DNA from: Cacajao melanocephalus
Lineage: Eukaryota; Chordata; Mammalia; Primates; Pitheciidae
Length of the DNA stretch: 64,000 bases
Assembly (NCBI GenBank): GCA_963573385.1
Contig: CAUYLG010070404.1
Location: 1 to 64,000 of the forward strand
Reading direction: 5' to 3'
In this document: one piece after another, positions 61,801 through 64,000 of the stretch
Layout: each line of letters begins with the position of its first letter
Position numbering within the stretch: position 1 is the first letter of the stretch
The notes under the pieces: generated by a model
The model's database searches: none
Seen by the model: only the letters and a program-made list of their open reading frames with translations
Told to the model about the DNA's origin: nothing
Position numbers and translations under genes: made by a program

Positions 61801-62095
61801 TGGTCAGTCTCAGTGGCTCATGCCTATAATCTCAGCACTTTGGGAGGCTAAGGGCAGAGAATCACTTGAGTCCAGGAGTTTGAGACCAGCATGAGCAACA
61901 TAGTAAGACCTTGTCTCCAAGAAAAAGAAAAATTAGATGGACATGGTGGCACAGGCCTGTGGTCCCAGCTACTCAGGAGGCTAAGGTAGGAAGATCACTC
62001 GACCCCAGGAGGTTGACATTGCAGTGAGCCATGATCATGTCACTCCACTCAGGGCTGGATGACAGAGTAAGACCTTATCTCAGATAATAATAATA
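61801..62095 (+). mobile_element. AluJ inserted in the L1
   Basis: Starts tggtcagtctcagtggctca and carries both monomers (gagtttgagaccagcatgag, gctactcaggaggctaaggt), ending gaccttatctcagataataa with TAA units. Flanks ataacctatc (61791-61800) and aaatctatc (62096-62104) are an imperfect target duplication. L1 sequence continues on both sides. Confidence 0.92.
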
Positions 62096-62372
62096 AATCT
62101 ATCACATCAGCAGGCTGAAAGAGAAAAATCAATGATCATACCAATAAATGCAGAAAAAACATTTCACAAAGTTGAACACCCATTTATGATTAAAAACTCC
62201 ATGCAAACTTTATCATCTTGATTTTTTTAAAAATCTGCAAAAAAGCCTACAGCTAATATTACACTTAGTGGTGAGAACTAGAAGCTTGCCCACTAAGATC
62301 AGAAAAAAAAGTGAGCCTGTCCCCTCTCACTGCTCCTTTTCAACATTGTACTGGAAGACTTGGCTAATACAA

Positions 62373-62872
62373 GCCAGCTGCATAAATTTGCATAAGTACT
62401 TAAAAGGCAAATGTTAATAACCAAGACAATGGAGAAAATGTCTCCAGGGCATGTCAGAGATCTTCATAGAAGCCTCTCCCATCACAGGCCCAGAGGCCTA
62501 GAAGTGAAAAATGGTTTCACGGGCTCAGCCTAGGGCCCCCGCTGCTCTTCCATGCAGTCTCAGGACTTGGTGCCCTGCATCCCAGCAGCTCCAGCCCAGC
62601 GGTGGCTAAGAGGGTCCAAGGTTGGCTTGTTGCTTCAGAGGGTGTGTGGAAGTACGGTACTCCCTCCATTCCCTCTCTCTCTCTCTCTTTTGTTCCACCA
62701 TCGTGAAGACGTGCATGCTTCCCCTTTGCCTTCTGTCATGATTGTAAGTTTCCTGAGGCCTCTAGTCATGCTTCCTATTAAGCCTACAAAACTGTGAATT
62801 AATTAAACCTCTTTTTAAAAATTACCCAGGCTTAGGTAGTTCTTTATGGCAGAGGGAGAACCGACAAATGCA
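62373..62872 (+). mobile_element. Rearranged MaLR fragment: piece of internal region joined to the 3' half of an LTR
   Basis: Positions 62373-62645 match the internal region of the provirus at 23715-24000 (gcataaatttgcataagta, cccatcacaggcccagaggc, ggtgccctgcatcccag). From about 62650 the sequence is the 3' half of the LTR (ttgttccaccatcgtgaaga, attgtaagtttcctgaggcc, ttaattaaacctct, ending cgacaaatgca). The distal internal region and 5' half of the LTR are absent. Inserted in L1 ORF2, which also lacks sequence at this point. Confidence 0.83.
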
Positions 62873-64000
62873 ATAGCCAAAACAACCTTAAGCAAAATGA
62901 ACAAAAATGGCAGCTTCACACTTTCTGACTTCAAACATATTATGAAGTTATTGTAACCAAAGAAGCATGGTGCTGGCACAAAAACAGACACATAGACCAA
63001 TGGAACAGGATAGAAAACCCGGAAATAAACCCAGATGATCAGCTGCCAGCACAGCTAGAGAAAAGCAGGCCAAAGAAAGACAGACTTCCGGCCTTCATCC
63101 TTCTCCCATGCTGCGTTTATGGTCAATTGATGTTTTTACAAAGATGTGAAGAACACACAATGGAGAAAGAACAGTCTCTTCAATAAATAGTGCTGGGAAA
63201 ACAGAATGTTCACATGTAGAAAAGTGAACTTAGACTCTTAATTTACACAGTATACAAAATTCAAGTCAAAGTGGGTTAAAGACTTAAAGATAACACTTGA
63301 AGCTATAAAAGTCTTAGAAGAAAACACAGGGGGAAAGGTCGACTGTACTGGTCTGCGTCATGATTTTTTGGATATGATCCCAAAAGCATAGTCAATAAAA
63401 GCAAAAAGAGACACATGAGCTGGAATCAAACTAAAAGGATTATGCACAGCAAGCAAAACAATTAGCAAAGTGAAAAGACAACCCATAGAATAAAAGAAAA
63501 TATTTGCACACCATACATCTCATAAGGGATTAATATCCAAAATATACAAGGAACCAAAAGAATTTAACAGCAAGAAAACAAATAACAAAATTTAAAAATG
63601 AGCAATAGACTTAAAAAGACATTTCTTAAAAGAAGACATACAAATGGCCAATAAGTATATGAAAAAATGCTCAGCATAACTAATTATTAGGAAAATGCAA
63701 ATTAAAACCACAATGAGATATTACCTCACACCTGTTAGAATGATTAACAGAGACTGTTTAAAGAGAATTTATTAACATAGACTGATTAATAGAGAATTGT
63801 TAACAGAGACTGCAGGTTGGGAAAGAAGGGAATGGTTAGTCAAATGATATAAAGTTTCAGAAAGACAGGAGGAATAGCTTTTCAGATCTATTCCACAGCA
63901 AGGTGGCCATAGTCAATAATAATATATTATGCATTTAAAAATAAGAGAAAAATTCAAATGTCTCACCAAAAAAATGATAGGTATGCAAGGTGCTAGATAT

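Larger units (their letters stand above)
61535..64000 (+). mobile_element. Old L1 (L1M type), ORF2 RT region to 3'UTR, runs off the window
   Basis: ORF2 text is followed in order: aagaactaatagattgg (61589), tatactagcaacaaacaatt (61667), caggctgaaagagaaaaatc (62109), a ctaatattacacttagtgg block (62253), gtgctggcacaaaaacagac (62971), gtgctgggaaaacagaatgt (63191), acaaatggccaataagtata (63640). It ends in 3'UTR-like sequence to the window edge (a tagtcaataataatatatta segment at 63911). All frames are broken. It is interrupted by an AluJ and a MaLR fragment, and part of ORF2 is missing next to each of two further rearrangements. Confidence 0.88.

Overview
The window looks like ordinary primate (human-like) nuclear DNA. 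By eye it is AT-rich and packed with interspersed repeats typical of that lineage: Alu SINEs with poly-A tails, primate and older L1 LINEs, MIR and L2, ERVL-MaLR LTRs and proviruses (THE1/MST/MLT1 type), an ERVL (MLT2-type) LTR, MER5A and a Tigger-like DNA transposon. I found no protein-coding gene, tRNA, rRNA, CRISPR array or operon. All open frames are short. The ones whose translation I can place are relics of L1 or of MaLR internal sequence. Family names below come from recognising consensus sequences by memory and by comparing copies inside the window; no database was searched.

Layout: 1-180 is a GGAA/GGGA purine repeat. 2.5-4.2 kb is an old L2, followed by an L1 3' end, a MIR and an inverted repeat with 19-bp perfect arms. 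6.9-7.3 kb is an interrupted GATA microsatellite. 10.65-11.02 kb is an internally deleted Tigger-like element. 13.0-18.8 kb is a dense retroelement block on the minus strand: an MLT1-type provirus with two LTRs (carrying an Alu), probable ERVL internal sequence split by a 5'-inverted (twin-primed) L1, and an MLT2-type LTR. 18.8-20.6 kb holds a MIR and an L1 5'UTR/ORF1 piece. 20.9-21.3 kb is a MaLR LTR.

22.6-25.7 kb is an L1 3'UTR broken by a complete plus-strand MST-like provirus and by a second LTR. 27.7-29.45 kb is an old MLT1 LTR interrupted by a solo MST/THE1 LTR with perfect 5-bp target duplications and by two Alus. 29.9-31.4 kb has two minus-strand Alus around a 58-bp minisatellite. 33-39.5 kb has MIR, MER5A, AluJ, L2 and an old L1. 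41.6-43.9 kb is the 5' half of a primate L1 on the minus strand, followed by another MLT2-type LTR. 45.5-51 kb holds an old L1 and three MLT1 LTRs. 52.4-52.8 kb is a TG/TA-rich tract with hairpin potential. 55-60.5 kb has scattered L1, MIR and L2 relics. 61.5-64.0 kb is an L1 running off the window edge, interrupted by an AluJ and a rearranged MaLR fragment.

No genes here work together. The interest lies in insertion order, in unusual rearrangements (twin priming, deleted MaLR copy, nested LTRs) and in a few palindromic or tandem structures. I do not see a new biological system.
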